A stretch of 5,655 bases of DNA. Origin: Paracoccaceae bacterium. GTDB taxonomy: Bacteria; Pseudomonadota; Alphaproteobacteria; Rhodobacterales; Rhodobacteraceae. Below, one piece after another: positions 5,166 through 5,655 of the stretch (its first letter is position 1; each line of letters begins with the position of its first letter). The stretch spans positions 1 through 5,655 of the forward strand of contig PXDM01000260.1 of the NCBI GenBank assembly GCA_003565055.1, read 5' to 3'. The translations under genes were made by a program, and so were the position numbers. Below the pieces are notes generated by a model. That model saw only the letters and a program-made list of their open reading frames with translations, searched no databases and was not told the origin of the DNA.

Positions 5166-5655
5166 ATGGCCTCCATCGACCCCGCGCTTCCATCCGGTGC
5201 TTGACCTCGATCCAGATCAGACGAAAGGGCCGCTACGCGAGCGAGACCTTTCTCCGCCACGACGACGCCCATCGCTGGGCCCGCCAAGCAGAGACCCGCG
5301 TGGATCAGGGGTTGGCACCTACAAACACGTCTGTCACTCGCTTCGCCACCGCTCAAGCGACCTCATTAATCTCCACATAGTCGATATGTGTGAAGTAGGC
5401 AAACCGCCGCGACGTGAGCCAAAGCCGCGACCCTTGCGACTTTGAAGCGTGACCTGGGCAAGGAACGGATCGGGCACCTGGATCGACAAAAGCTGATCGA
5501 CTACGGCAAGATGCGCGCAGACCAAGGCGCAGGACCGGTGACACTCGGGATCGATATCGGTGTGATCAAGATGATCATCCCCCATGCGGCTGCCGTGCCC
5601 GGCCTCGACATTTCACCCGAGCCTGTTGATCTGGCGCGCGTCGCGCTCAAGCGGC
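5166..5655 (+). pseudogene. Frameshifted N-terminal half of a tyrosine-type (phage/island) integrase
   Basis: Pieces of one integrase can be read across three frames. An ATG at 5166 begins MASI, typical for these proteins, but that frame stops after 12 codons. From about 5207 a second frame gives IQIRRKGRYASETF, then HDDAHRWARQAETRVDQGLA (an arm-binding-type N-terminal domain), and stops at 5378-5380. From 5359 a third frame continues as DLINLHIVDMCEVGKPPRR and stops at 5443. From about 5418 the first frame resumes with KAATLATLKRDLGKERIGHL, YGKMRADQGAGPVTLGIDIG and HAAAVPGLDISPEP, ending in ALKR at the window edge; this part looks like the core-binding (SAM-like) domain. At least two frameshifts (near 5355 and 5415) and a damaged start make a functional product unlikely. 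The catalytic domain (R...HxxR...Y) lies outside the window. It is divergent from dusA, the usual place for the integrase of a dusA-targeting element. Sequencing error is an alternative for individual shifts. Confidence 0.75.

Noticed and set aside
5056..5445. A 129-codon plus-strand open frame as a gene of its own
   Set aside because: Only its last 20 or so codons (DLINLHIVDMCEVGKPPRR) resemble a protein; the earlier part is out of frame with the integrase homology, so it is one frame of the broken integrase.

Overview
The window is GC-rich, with tightly packed genes and a strong preference for G or C at third codon positions. Its gene content points to an alphaproteobacterium of the Rhodobacterales/Rhodobacteraceae (Roseobacter/Paracoccus type). 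The best taxonomic clues are a divergent pair of genes that I recognise as DUF6456 (with a helix-turn-helix) and DUF6477, which I know mainly from that group. Genus cannot be read from the sequence.

Layout. Positions 1-2326 (minus strand) hold a likely operon, transcribed right to left. It begins with a Tat-exported metallo-beta-lactamase (MBL) fold hydrolase with a complete metal site (2326-1412). Three bases later comes a Sec-exported MBL-fold protein whose HxHxDH motif is replaced (1408-458). The third gene is the start of a cytoplasmic M20-family amidohydrolase (418 to the window edge). A 122-bp gap with small dyads separates this operon from the DUF6456 gene on the same strand (3525-2449), whose product looks like a DNA-binding regulator. 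From a shared 195-bp intergenic region the small DUF6477 gene runs the other way (3721-4083, plus). That intergenic region holds a cluster of CCAGA/TCTGG half-sites and a long imperfect hairpin. The DUF6477 gene ends inside the 3' end of dusA (5050-4049, minus), with a convergent overlap of 35 bp.

The right end (about 5166-5655, plus) is the broken N-terminal half of a tyrosine-type phage/island integrase, spread over three reading frames. It sits about 115 bp from the dusA start codon. The 5' end of dusA is a known integration target for prophages and genomic islands, and here the first nine or so dusA codons are unusually AT-rich. The most economical reading is a decaying dusA-targeting element whose body would lie to the right of the window.

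How the genes work together. The two exported MBL proteins and the amidohydrolase probably form one catabolic or detoxifying unit (periplasmic hydrolysis, then cytoplasmic deacylation), but no substrate can be read from the sequence. The DUF6456/DUF6477 pair is of unknown role and dusA is housekeeping. I see no CRISPR array, rRNA, tRNA or complete insertion sequence. The candidates for something new are the altered-site MBL protein beside its canonical partner, the structured DUF6456/DUF6477 intergenic region, and the integrase relic at dusA.
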